Shown here: positions 37,068-44,958 of the stretch, piece after piece
Position numbering within the stretch: the stretch's first letter is position 1
Layout: the number at the start of each line of letters is the position of its first letter
Source of the DNA: Paenibacillus sp. SYP-B3998
GTDB taxonomy: Bacteria; Bacillota; Bacilli; Paenibacillales; NBRC-103111
Assembly (NCBI RefSeq): GCF_010820665.1
Contig: NZ_JAAIKC010000007.1
Coordinates: 209,363 to 273,362, forward strand
Length of the DNA: 64,000 nt
Direction of reading: 5' to 3'
The notes under the pieces: model-generated
What the model was told of the DNA's origin: nothing
What the model saw: the letters and a program-made list of their open reading frames with translations, nothing else
Database searches by the model: none
Position numbers and translations under genes: made by a program

Positions 37068-37730
37068 ATGAGAAAAATTAAATTGATTCAGCAAATATCA
37101 CAAGAAGGCGTCGTCGCAGTCCTACGTGGAGATACGCCAGAAGAAGTCGTTGCAATGGCTGAGCAAGCCATTGCCGGTGGCATTAAGGTCATTGAGGTAA
37201 CGATGACCGTGCCTTTCGCGCTGCGCGCCATTGAGGAGCTTGCGAAGCGCTACTCCAGTACAGCGCAGGACGCTGCGAAGTACGCGATAATCGGGGTAGG
37301 CACAGCCCTTGACCCCGAGACGGCGCGTGCCGCGATCTTGAGTGGGGCCGAATTCGTCGTAGGCCCCTCGTTGAACCCGAAAACGGTTGAGCTCTGCAAC
37401 CGTTACCGTGTACCCGTCATGCCAGGGTGCATGACGATTCAAGAGATTCAGACGGCGCTAGAGCTCGGCGTTGATATTGTGAAGCTCTTCCCGGGCAATC
37501 TTTACTCGCCCGCGATGATTAAGGCCATTAAAGGCCCACTGCCGCAGGCGAACATCATGCCGACGGGCGGCGTGTCTCTGAGCAATCTAGGCGAATGGAT
37601 TCAAGCAGGCGCTATCGCCGTTGGCATTGGTTCCGACTTGACCAGCGAAGCGGTTAAGACAGGTGATTATAGCCTTGTGACCAAAAAGGCTGCCCAATAT
37701 ATCGAAGCCTATAAAGCGGCTAAGAAGTAG
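37068..37730 (+). CDS. eda: KHG/KDPG aldolase
   Basis: A 220-residue class I aldolase of the Eda family. The Schiff-base Lys is in GVDIVKLFPGNL, with the Glu in KVIEVTMTVP, the substrate-binding GVGTALDPETA, and the phosphate-binding MPTGGVSLSN. ATG 37068 follows GAGAGGTG; an upstream in-frame ATG overlaps kdgK and has no site. Second gene of the kdgK-eda unit, followed by a terminator. Confidence 0.95.
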   Translation: MRKIKLIQQISQEGVVAVLRGDTPEEVVAMAEQAIAGGIKVIEVTMTVPFALRAIEELAKRYSSTAQDAAKYAIIGVGTALDPETARAAILSGAEFVVGPSLNPKTVELCNRYRVPVMPGCMTIQEIQTALELGVDIVKLFPGNLYSPAMIKAIKGPLPQANIMPTGGVSLSNLGEWIQAGAIAVGIGSDLTSEAVKTGDYSLVTKKAAQYIEAYKAAKK

Positions 37731-37737
37731 GATATGG

Positions 37738-37773
37738 ATGCGTTCCGTCGAACTAAGATGGAGCGCATTTTTT
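37738..37773 (+). terminator. Terminator of the kdgK-eda unit
   Basis: 9-bp stem ATGCGTTCC (37738-37746) / GGAGCGCAT (37760-37768) followed by six T. Confidence 0.83.
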
Positions 37774-37793
37774 ATGGAAGGGAATGATCGAAC

Positions 37794-38750
37794 ATGGAGG
37801 TCAATCAAGCGAAATTGCTCATTCGGGTACCTGATCTTCAGGTGGCGATGGCGTTTTATGTAACCCGATTAGGATGGATTGAGGTGGATACGAGGGCTGC
37901 GGGAAATGCAGAGCGAGCAAACAGGGCGGATAGAGCAGACAAAGCAGACAGAACAGACAGAACAGACAGAACAGACAGAGCACATAGAGCAGTGATGTTA
38001 CGTGCAGTACCCGACTATCTGGTCGTGGTGATCGAAATGAATGTGAATGATATGGAAGATAATCTTCAGTTAGATTTCTCCGATTGGCTGCTTCCGCAAG
38101 CACATCATCCTGAGCAGGGGGATTATATATATATTGGGGTGAACTGCCTGAAAGAGGTGAAACAAGCGCTTTGTGAACGCGGATTCTGGGAACTTCGCGA
38201 GGAAGAAGATGCAGGCTGCATTCGCAAGCTGTTTGTGCCTACTCCTGAGGGGTTCACGATCATTTACTGGGAAGAATTATTTCCAACGGATGAGGATATT
38301 CTGGCTACTTATACAAAGGGAGCAGAAGATATGGATCTCGCGGTAGCTGGTTTGTCAGAGACAGAATTAGATGCAGTTGAAGCATGGGGCAAGTGGTCAA
38401 TTCGGCAGCAGGTACTGCATGTGATTGATTTGGAGCTTGTCACGATTCACAAAGTGAAGTTCGCGTTAGCGGAGTCGGGACGAGCTTATCAGGGGAATAG
38501 CTTTTCCCAAGATGACTGGTGCGCTGGTCTGGATTACATTAGCCGTCCGATAGGCCCTGAATTGGCGATGTTTCGTGCCGTGCGGCAACACATTATTGGC
38601 CTATGCAAACATCTTCCAGCTGCTATGCAGTGTACAGTTAAAACTTCAAATGGAGAAGAATCGGTCGGTAGGCTACTTAAAATGATGTCCAGTCATGCCA
38701 CACAACATGTGAGGGCAATTCGTCGTATTCGAGCAAAGGAAAATAAGTAG
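37794..38750 (+). CDS. Fusion protein: VOC (glyoxalase-like) domain plus DinB-like domain
   Basis: A 318-residue cytoplasmic protein with two domains. Residues 5-160 look like a VOC/glyoxalase fold (AKLLIRVPDLQVAMAFYVTRLGW at the start; FVPTPEGFTIIYWEE at the end). Residues 165-318 look like a DinB/YfiT four-helix bundle with a putative metal triad His209, His301 and His305 (QQVLHVIDLE, SSHATQHVRAI). Between the first two VOC strands (residues 41-66) lies an Arg-Ala/Thr-Asp repeat encoded by a 9-bp tandem array. DinB proteins often use thiol cofactors such as bacillithiol; here function is unknown. GAAGGGA precedes the ATG. It has its own terminator. Confidence 0.75.
   Translation: MEVNQAKLLIRVPDLQVAMAFYVTRLGWIEVDTRAAGNAERANRADRADKADRTDRTDRTDRAHRAVMLRAVPDYLVVVIEMNVNDMEDNLQLDFSDWLLPQAHHPEQGDYIYIGVNCLKEVKQALCERGFWELREEEDAGCIRKLFVPTPEGFTIIYWEELFPTDEDILATYTKGAEDMDLAVAGLSETELDAVEAWGKWSIRQQVLHVIDLELVTIHKVKFALAESGRAYQGNSFSQDDWCAGLDYISRPIGPELAMFRAVRQHIIGLCKHLPAAMQCTVKTSNGEESVGRLLKMMSSHATQHVRAIRRIRAKENK
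37926..37990 (+). repeat. 9-bp coding tandem repeat
   Basis: About seven units of (G/A)CAGACA(G/A)A, three of them identical (ACAGACAGA), inside the VOC-DinB gene. The 9-bp unit keeps the frame, so copy number can vary without breaking the protein. Confidence 0.9.
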
Positions 38751-38751
38751 T

Positions 38752-38779
38752 GTCTGCTTCGTGAGAAGCAGGCTTTTTT
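38752..38779 (+). terminator. Terminator after the VOC-DinB gene
   Basis: 9-bp stem GTCTGCTTC (38752-38760) / GAAGCAGGC (38765-38773) with loop GTGA and six T. Confidence 0.85.
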
Positions 38780-38781
38780 AT

Positions 38782-39300
38782 GTGGCGTGCCCAGAGGCAC
38801 GCATTATCTAGTTGGTGAAGTCCAACCAAGGGAGGGACCAAGCCACCCTTGTAGCTAGGATGCTTACGTATGGCGAAGTCTGTGCGTAAAAGTGCATCGA
38901 CAAAAGTATCTGTCAGAGACAGGGCGAGCAACATACCAGGCTGGAACATCAAGAATCATGCCGCATCGTCAAAAAAGCCTCGCAAGAGGGAGAAGGGGAA
39001 GCCGAGTCTCGCAAAATATAGACGAAGGGTATGGAAGCAATATAGAACTTGGAACAATAGCGAAGAATCCTCTAGAGTAGAGGATCGGCATGGTATGAAA
39101 GATAATGCAGTGAATTGGTACATGCTGCAATGACTGATCCGTTGGTACGCTAAGAAGAGACAACGCAGAAGATAGATGACGTTGTTGTGATCCGCAAGCT
39201 CATGATTGAAGAACATCGGAAAGCCGTATGAGGGAAAACTTTATGTACGGTTTGATGAGGAGGGCTGAATATTCAGCCCTCGAGAATCTACGCAAAGAAA
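38782..39300 (+). mobile_element. Group II intron remnant without its reverse-transcriptase gene
   Basis: The right part contains a domain V-like hairpin: AAGCCGTA (39221-39228) / TACGGTTT (39246-39253) with the AGC catalytic triad, a weak distal stem and GAAA-rich loop, followed by a domain VI-like palindrome (GGGCTGAATATTCAGCCC, 39262-39279). The left part has a 5' hairpin GCGTGCC/GGCACGC (38785-38802) and GGTGAAGTCC-type sequence as in domain I. The whole is about 520 bases and contains no intron-encoded protein; only a short Lys/Arg-rich frame (38870-39133) is open. It starts a few bases after a terminator hairpin, a preferred landing place for some bacterial group II introns. Exact ends are uncertain. 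Confidence 0.72.
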
Positions 39301-39317
39301 CCAAGAGCGTGCTCTAG

Positions 39318-39417
39318 GTTAGCGAGAGCGAACGCAAGCTGTTCTACACCGCTTGCACGAGGGCGATACAGCTGCACGTGTTCTCGTTAGGAGAGCTAAC
39401 GGCGTTCATCGCAGAAC
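39318..39417. repeat. Module-type repeats right of the intron remnant
   Basis: GTTAGC (39318), GAACGC (39330) and GTTCT (39341) reappear as complements in the same left-to-right order: GCTAAC (39395), GCGTTC (39402), AGAAC (39413). The arms cannot all nest into one hairpin. No gene is seen in 39300-39467. Confidence 0.4.
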
Positions 39418-39467
39418 AACCGCACATACGTACAAGATTGATTAACAAAGCAAGCATAATAATTGGA

Positions 39468-39515
39468 AAAGGCACCCGCTCTCCCGCCTGATGGCTTTGG
39501 GGAGCGAACGCCTTT
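39468..39515 (-). terminator. Terminator of the 42-residue gene
   Basis: On the minus strand AAAGGC...CGCTCCCC pairs with GGGAGAGCG...GCCTTT, followed by TTTTCC. Confidence 0.72.
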
Positions 39516-39518
39516 CAT

Positions 39519-39647
39519 TTACTTCGTAGTACCTTGCTTATCGGATTCGTTAGAGAGTTCCTCAAATGATTTCACTTTCCCATGCGGATACTGGGAATGC
39601 TTACGGCTTTTCCAAGCAGCTTCCTGACGCCTCTTTTGATGGCTCAT
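39519..39647 (-). CDS. Small basic protein, 42 residues, unknown
   Basis: A short gene with a strong ribosome site (GGAGGAG, about 9 bases before the ATG at 39647) and its own terminator. The product begins MSHQKRRQEAAWKSRKHSQY, is rich in Lys, Arg, His and Gln, and ends in KQGTTK. It has no membrane helix. Size and composition resemble small spore or stress proteins of Bacillota, but I do not recognise it. It is separated from gltB by 168 bases. Confidence 0.7.
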   Translation of the reverse strand: MSHQKRRQEAAWKSRKHSQYPHGKVKSFEELSNESDKQGTTK

Positions 39648-39756
39648 AGTGTAAACTCCTCCGGTAAGAAGATTTGTACTAGCTTTAATAAAATACCGCT
39701 ATTCATTTGGCTTTATACCATATTGCTATTTGTAATGCGGTGGAAATTCAGTCAAC

Positions 39757-39798
39757 TAAAAAACCTCTACACTGAACGCCAAGGCGTCATGTAGAGGT
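39757..39798 (-). terminator. gltB terminator
   Basis: On the minus strand CCTCTACA / TGTAGAGG form the outer stem and GACGCC / GGCGTT the inner one; TTTTTTAG follows. Confidence 0.88.
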
Positions 39799-39815
39799 CT
39801 ATTTGTATTACCGGC

Positions 39816-42800
39816 TTACTCTGTAGCTACCGATTGGTCAGCTTGCATGTTAACTGGGGAGATACGAATAAAGTTTTCTTCCAGGTTGCTTAGCAAACCT
39901 TCGATTTTGGCTGCAGCTTCGGATTGACCGGAGCCAGCAAGCTCATCACGGTAAGCAGTCAATAGTTCAGTTAAGTCTTTTTTACTTTGAAGACCGACTG
40001 ATTCCAGTTTAACTTTGGCGCCTTTTGCAATACGACGTTCGATCGCCTTCTGATCAAGGCCCATTTCTGGTACTAGACGTTGATAGATCACGCCGCCTGT
40101 CATACCTGCACAGATCCAAGGACCTGGATCGCCCATCACTACTGCACGGCCGTTGGTCATGTACTCGAAGGCGAAACCTTTGAGGTTCGCACGAGCAGCA
40201 AGTCCGCCAAGCTCATCTTGAAGAGGTGTTGTGATTTCTCCACCGAATACGACGTCAGCACCCGAGAAACGGATACATGCGCGAGTATCTGCACCGCCTT
40301 GAATCAAGAACAAGCCTTTTTGTGCGCCGTAGCCGAAGGATTTACCAACGCTGCCGTTGATAAATGCTTTATTTTTACCAAGTGATTTCAAGATAGCTAC
40401 TTTACCGCCGAACGCCATTTTACCAAGACCGTCCTCAGCGCCGCCGTGAACGGTAATGTTTACGCCGCGAGCATTGAAGGCAGCCAATCCATTACCGGGA
40501 ACAGAACCGTCAATGAGGTTCAGATCAAAGTTAGGCAGTTCGTCGTAGCTGCCGTCGAAACGGTCTCTTACGCGATGACTGGAGTAGCGAGCTCCGAGAA
40601 TACGGGACTCGGCATCCACTTTGGACCAGTTGCGAACAATCGGTGTACCCAGTTCCAAGGAATCTGGGAAGAACTCTTGTCCTTCTGCGCCAGCAGCGAT
40701 ACGAATATCGGATGATACAGCCGCTTCTTCCTGTGCTCTTTCAGCAGCAGAGATGAATTGCAGCGGAGCTGGACGAAGAATATCGGACAAGTCGATACGT
40801 TCTTGATGACTAATTTGTTGCAGCAAGTCGGAACGGCCAACGAGCTCTTGCAAGCTTTTGAATCCAAGGGAAGCTACTACTTCACGAACTTCTTCACCCA
40901 TCGAACCGAACAAGCGAACTAGGCTGTCTACAGCCAAGTCAAGTTGACGTGGAACGAAACGGCGAAGACCTTTTTCTTCAGCTTCTTCCATAGAGTCGAT
41001 TTGCGTTGCAATACCTACGTGACAAGTGTCCAAGTGACAGCCGCGACATGTTGTACAGCCGATTGATTGCATAGCGATACTACCGAATCCTGCACGGTTC
41101 GCACCGAGCATAACCATTTTAACTACGTCAGCTCCGGATTTCAGACCGCCATCGGACCATAGCTCAACGCGGTGACGAAGGCCAGCTTCAATCAAAGCTA
41201 CGTGTGCGAGCTTCGTTCCGATCTCTGTAGGCAAACCTACGTGAGTCAAAGAGTGGATACGAGCCGCACCGGTACCGCCGTCAAAACCGGAAAGCGTAAT
41301 TACGTCGGCGCCTGCTTTAGCTACACCTACTGCAATTGTACCGATACCTGGAACGACAGGGATTTTTACGATGATTTTGGCTTTACGTCCGCTACCTTCT
41401 TTTAACTCGGATATAATTTGCGCCAAATCCTCGATCGAATAAATATCATGGTTATTCGAAGGAGAGATAAGATCCGAACCGATCGTTGCGTTACGTGCAG
41501 CAGCGATTTTGGCTGTAACTTTGGAGCCTGGCAAGTGACCGCCTTCGCCCGGTTTGGCGCCCTGACCGATTTTGATCTCAAGGAAAGCTACGGCGTTTGC
41601 TAATTCTACGTTTACACCGAAACGTCCGGATGCGACTTGCGCGCCGCGTGTTTTTTTGTAACGGCCGAGCATATCTTTAATCTCTCCGCCCTCGCCGTTC
41701 ATGGTTACCATGTTCAGGCGTTCGCCGGCTTCAGCGTAAGCACGGAAAGCTGTTTCGTTCTGTGAACCGAAAGACATCGAAGAGATCAACATCGGTAAGG
41801 AATGATCGCCGATCGAGATATCGACTTGGGACGGATCAAGTGCTTTACGACCTTCGCTAAGCGCTTTTTCAAAATCAAAACCAGCAATATGACGAATGGA
41901 AATCGGATTCTTCTTTTCCTCTTCACGCAGCTTATCGCGGTAGTCGCTATATGGAGCAGCTCCAGAAGCGGCATCGCCTAATGCTTTCCACATCCGTTGG
42001 AAGAAACGGAAGTTTTTCGCCGCTTTTGCTTTCGGATTAGTGAAGTCTACGTAACGCGCCTCAGCTTCAGCTTCAAGCTGGGTAAAACCAGTTCCGGCTT
42101 TCTCGCTGCCGAGGTAGTTGACGATATCCAGAACCTCAGCAACCTCCGGATGGAAGCCGATAGAGGAGAAGAAACGCGTATAACCGCGAAGCTCGTGCGT
42201 ACCTATTGTAGAAATAACTTTTTCCAGACCTTTGCTCAGCGCCGCATATACTTTGCGAGCTGCAGCTGCGTCGCCTTCTTTATCTGAAGCTGTGGAGAAC
42301 AAAAGGTATGGTGAGATTACATCCGCACCCAGCCCACAAGCTACAGCGATATCATGCAAGCTGCGAATAGCTGCAGAACGCAGAACGAGTGTAACATGAC
42401 GGCGCAAGTTATCGCCGAAGCCAAGCTTCTCAGCGCGTAACGCGATATCGATTTTGGAAACAGCAAGATGCGGCTCAAGCCATAGACGGTCATTTTGGTG
42501 AGCATCGGAATCGTCAAGCACGATCAAAGCTGCGCCACTACGTGCAGCAGAAATTGCGTTTGCAGCTAGTGAATCTAGACCATCGCTTAGAGACGTGCCT
42601 CTGCCAAAAGTAGCGGATAGAACGGCTACTTTTTGATCGCCTTGAGCACGGAATAAAGCAAGCAATTGCTCATAAGAAGGTTGAGACAGATGCTCTTCGC
42701 TATCTACGCCATTGGTGCCTTCAAGTACGAGCGGAGCAAGAAGCTCAATACGCAGGTCGGCATCCACTTGCGCGTAAACAGCAGGACGAGTTCCGGCTAC

Positions 42801-44366
42801 GACACGTGTGGAGAAATGCTCCATTTCACGGTCACGGTCAATCGCTGGGTTCGTTACAACAGCTACGCTTTCTTTAATGAAGTCAGGCACGTTCTGGCGT
42901 TCCCAAGCAATCGCAGCATGAGGGGAATCGTGGCCGAGGGAACGAATTGGCTCTGCGCCAGTTTCGGACATCGTTTCAATATGTTGAATACCGTCACGAT
43001 CCCAACCAAATGCGCTGTACAATTGATCAGTTGCTACGATATTATCATTTAACTCTGCTTGTGTATTTGTTTTTTCAGGCGTCAAATATTTACGAAGTCC
43101 ACTAATGTTCAGGCGTTTGCTTGCGCGCTCATACACTAAGGTTTGTACTTCGTGGTACGGAATGACTTGGACGTGTTCGCCTGGTGTAAGTACGACTCCG
43201 ACTTTCTCACCTGGCGCAATAGGCTTCGGATCAGCAACCATGTCGCCTACTGTAATAACACCTTGTTCAGAAGAGAAGTAGAGGGATGTGTCACTTTCAA
43301 CCATCCATACAGGACGGAGACCTAGGGCATCCACGCTGAAAATACATTCGTTACCGTAACGGGAAACGATACCCGCAGGACCTTGTGCATAATGTCCCCA
43401 TACTTGGCGGTAGTAGACGTACAGATCTTGAAGTTCAGGACGGAATTGTTTCATTTCATTAATAATAGGAGGGAATACCATTTCCATTGCTTCGAATAGA
43501 CTGAGTCCAAAACGGTGAATGAACGTTTCAATCGTACGATTCATATCTTGGGAATCAGATCCGCCGCTAACAAGCGGTACACCAACCATGTCAGCTTCAA
43601 TACGCAATTTCTTGACGGTATTGATTTCCCCGTTGTGGCCTAACAGCGAGAAAGGCTGTACACGGAAGAAGCTGGACAAGGTGTTCGTCGAATAACGGTT
43701 GTGACCGATGGTTACTTGGGAAGCGAACAAAGGATCACGAGTATCGTTAAAATATTTAGGTAGAATACTTGCAGCACCCAATACTTTGTAAGCAGATGTG
43801 ATATTGCTAAGCGTAGCTACGTGTACGTCATATTTGCTCTCAATAGCAATATGAAGTTCAAAGAGGTGATCGGCAACGACGACTTCCGGTTTCTCGGAAA
43901 GCGCGGCGATTTGCCAGAAGGTAGGCTCATCGTTCAAGCCATTAGCACCCAACACACTGCTGTCGACTTGATTTTCTTGTTCGAGAATAATCGCTACATC
44001 ATGCTGTTTAAAAAGCTCGCGGATACCCTCTTGAATCTGAATGACAGTCAGGTCGAGCTTACGGGTAACAAAGATATGAGCTACAGAAAAACGGTTATCA
44101 TAGGCTAATTTGCCATCGAGACCGGCATCTGTTAGCTTCTTTTCCCAAAGCGCACGTGGAATGTCTGTTAGAATACCGCAACCGTCGCCTTCGCCGTTGA
44201 TAAAGCCCGAACGATGTTCCATTTTAACAAGGGCATCAATCGTTTTTTGAATATTATCATGGGAAGGATGACCGTTCTTTTCAATAATACAAATAATTCC
44301 GCAGCTATCATGTTCAGTACCTAGCAGATCTTGAAAACGGCCTTCATTACGCATCAATTCATTCAT
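39816..44366 (-). CDS. gltB: Glutamate synthase large subunit
   Basis: A 1516-residue enzyme that makes two glutamates from glutamine and 2-oxoglutarate. The N-terminal glutaminase domain begins with Cys22 (EHDSCGIICI), which would be the first residue after removal of a short propeptide. The central and FMN-binding synthase domain (about 800-1200) includes EGGEIKDM, GQGAKPGEGGHLPG and SGFDGGTGAARIHSLTH. The [3Fe-4S] ligands lie in CTTCRGCHLDTCHVG (C-x5-C-x4-C). The GXGXG domain (about 1260-1470) closes the protein. No small subunit gene is adjacent. The start is fixed by an in-frame stop 6 bases before ATG 44366; its ribosome site is unusual (see the next entry). Confidence 0.96.
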   Translation of the reverse strand: MNELMRNEGRFQDLLGTEHDSCGIICIIEKNGHPSHDNIQKTIDALVKMEHRSGFINGEGDGCGILTDIPRALWEKKLTDAGLDGKLAYDNRFSVAHIFVTRKLDLTVIQIQEGIRELFKQHDVAIILEQENQVDSSVLGANGLNDEPTFWQIAALSEKPEVVVADHLFELHIAIESKYDVHVATLSNITSAYKVLGAASILPKYFNDTRDPLFASQVTIGHNRYSTNTLSSFFRVQPFSLLGHNGEINTVKKLRIEADMVGVPLVSGGSDSQDMNRTIETFIHRFGLSLFEAMEMVFPPIINEMKQFRPELQDLYVYYRQVWGHYAQGPAGIVSRYGNECIFSVDALGLRPVWMVESDTSLYFSSEQGVITVGDMVADPKPIAPGEKVGVVLTPGEHVQVIPYHEVQTLVYERASKRLNISGLRKYLTPEKTNTQAELNDNIVATDQLYSAFGWDRDGIQHIETMSETGAEPIRSLGHDSPHAAIAWERQNVPDFIKESVAVVTNPAIDRDREMEHFSTRVVAGTRPAVYAQVDADLRIELLAPLVLEGTNGVDSEEHLSQPSYEQLLALFRAQGDQKVAVLSATFGRGTSLSDGLDSLAANAISAARSGAALIVLDDSDAHQNDRLWLEPHLAVSKIDIALRAEKLGFGDNLRRHVTLVLRSAAIRSLHDIAVACGLGADVISPYLLFSTASDKEGDAAAARKVYAALSKGLEKVISTIGTHELRGYTRFFSSIGFHPEVAEVLDIVNYLGSEKAGTGFTQLEAEAEARYVDFTNPKAKAAKNFRFFQRMWKALGDAASGAAPYSDYRDKLREEEKKNPISIRHIAGFDFEKALSEGRKALDPSQVDISIGDHSLPMLISSMSFGSQNETAFRAYAEAGERLNMVTMNGEGGEIKDMLGRYKKTRGAQVASGRFGVNVELANAVAFLEIKIGQGAKPGEGGHLPGSKVTAKIAAARNATIGSDLISPSNNHDIYSIEDLAQIISELKEGSGRKAKIIVKIPVVPGIGTIAVGVAKAGADVITLSGFDGGTGAARIHSLTHVGLPTEIGTKLAHVALIEAGLRHRVELWSDGGLKSGADVVKMVMLGANRAGFGSIAMQSIGCTTCRGCHLDTCHVGIATQIDSMEEAEEKGLRRFVPRQLDLAVDSLVRLFGSMGEEVREVVASLGFKSLQELVGRSDLLQQISHQERIDLSDILRPAPLQFISAAERAQEEAAVSSDIRIAAGAEGQEFFPDSLELGTPIVRNWSKVDAESRILGARYSSHRVRDRFDGSYDELPNFDLNLIDGSVPGNGLAAFNARGVNITVHGGAEDGLGKMAFGGKVAILKSLGKNKAFINGSVGKSFGYGAQKGLFLIQGGADTRACIRFSGADVVFGGEITTPLQDELGGLAARANLKGFAFEYMTNGRAVVMGDPGPWICAGMTGGVIYQRLVPEMGLDQKAIERRIAKGAKVKLESVGLQSKKDLTELLTAYRDELAGSGQSEAAAKIEGLLSNLEENFIRISPVNMQADQSVATE

Positions 44367-44397
44367 TGCTTAGGTCAGTTTCCTGACCGTCACCTCC
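44364..44397 (-). promoter_or_regulatory. gltB ribosome site separated from the ATG by a hairpin
   Basis: On the minus strand GGAGGTGA (44397-44390) is followed by C, then a perfect 6-bp hairpin GGTCAG-GAAA-CTGACC (44388-44373), then TAAGCA and the ATG. The linear spacing is 23 bases; with the hairpin folded it is 7. No other start codon lies within reach of the Shine-Dalgarno, and the in-frame TAA (44372-44370) rules out an upstream start. Confidence 0.75.
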
Positions 44398-44468
44398 AAT
44401 ACATATTTAAACTCCTCTTGCATTACGATGTCTTGCATATATGCTCTGCTCAAGTCCGCAATCCCTGT

Positions 44469-44507
44469 ATATTCGGGGAATACCGTAAAATCGGTAAATC
44501 CGAATAT
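44469..44507 (-). other. Strong hairpin in the gltB leader
   Basis: ATATTCGG and CCGAATAT form an 8-bp outer stem with an inner TACCG/CGGTA stem. Just 5' of it on the minus strand is another short hairpin, TATGCA/TGCATA. Confidence 0.65.
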
Positions 44508-44710
44508 GCAAGAAGATGCATAAAAATACAAAAAGTTGAATAGCATGTAAATTCTAAGAAGTGCAATTCCTCTAAAAAAGGTTTGAACGATCCGCATTAA
44601 AGTAAGGCGTGAATCACAAAAAAGATTATGAAATTTGTAAATCGTGCCCTAAATTTCTAAGGAAATACTGTGAAAACAAGTCATTTCGGCAAAAGGGTAA
44701 AAGTAATCTT

Positions 44711-44739
44711 AGGATAGCATGAAAAGTTTGATTCGACAA
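44711..44739 (-). promoter_or_regulatory. Probable gltB promoter
   Basis: Minus strand TTGTCG (44734-44739), 17 bases, extended -10 TGC-TATCCT (44711-44716). It implies a leader of about 340 bases. A cre-like TGTAAGCGTTACCT (44763-44776) lies just upstream. Confidence 0.5.
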
Positions 44740-44832
44740 TAGTCGTGCTTTGAATTTATAAATGTAAGCGTTACCTTTCCTGCATAATGGTGAATAAAAC
44801 CAATTTTCTTACAAATCCAATGGTCAATAAAA

Positions 44833-44868
44833 ACGAACGAACTATAATCACTGAGGGATCATAGTTCG
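44833..44868 (-). terminator. hemL terminator
   Basis: Minus strand GCGAACTATGATC and GATTATAGTTCGT form a long stem with one mismatch, followed by CGTTTTTATTG. Confidence 0.85.
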
Positions 44869-44958
44869 CTTCTGAGACATATTTGTAGGTTTTGGATTCG
44901 TCTAGCTGGTATGTTTTTTTAGGTTTTAATTGATTTATTTTGTTCATGGATTAAAGTT

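Noticed and set aside
37926..37990. Short tandem array considered as CRISPR
   Set aside because: Units of 9 bp with no spacers, in frame within a gene.
38870..39133. Lys/Arg-rich 87-codon frame inside the intron remnant
   Set aside because: No ribosome site and no similarity to an intron-encoded protein; more likely RNA domains II-IV.
40080..44108. Several 60-130-codon + strand frames across gltB and, similarly, across acnA
   Set aside because: Antisense shadows created by codon bias in long genes; none has a convincing start.
44370..44597. 75-codon frame in the gltB leader, a possible leader peptide
   Set aside because: No ribosome site at its start, and its last codons coincide with the SD and hairpin of gltB.
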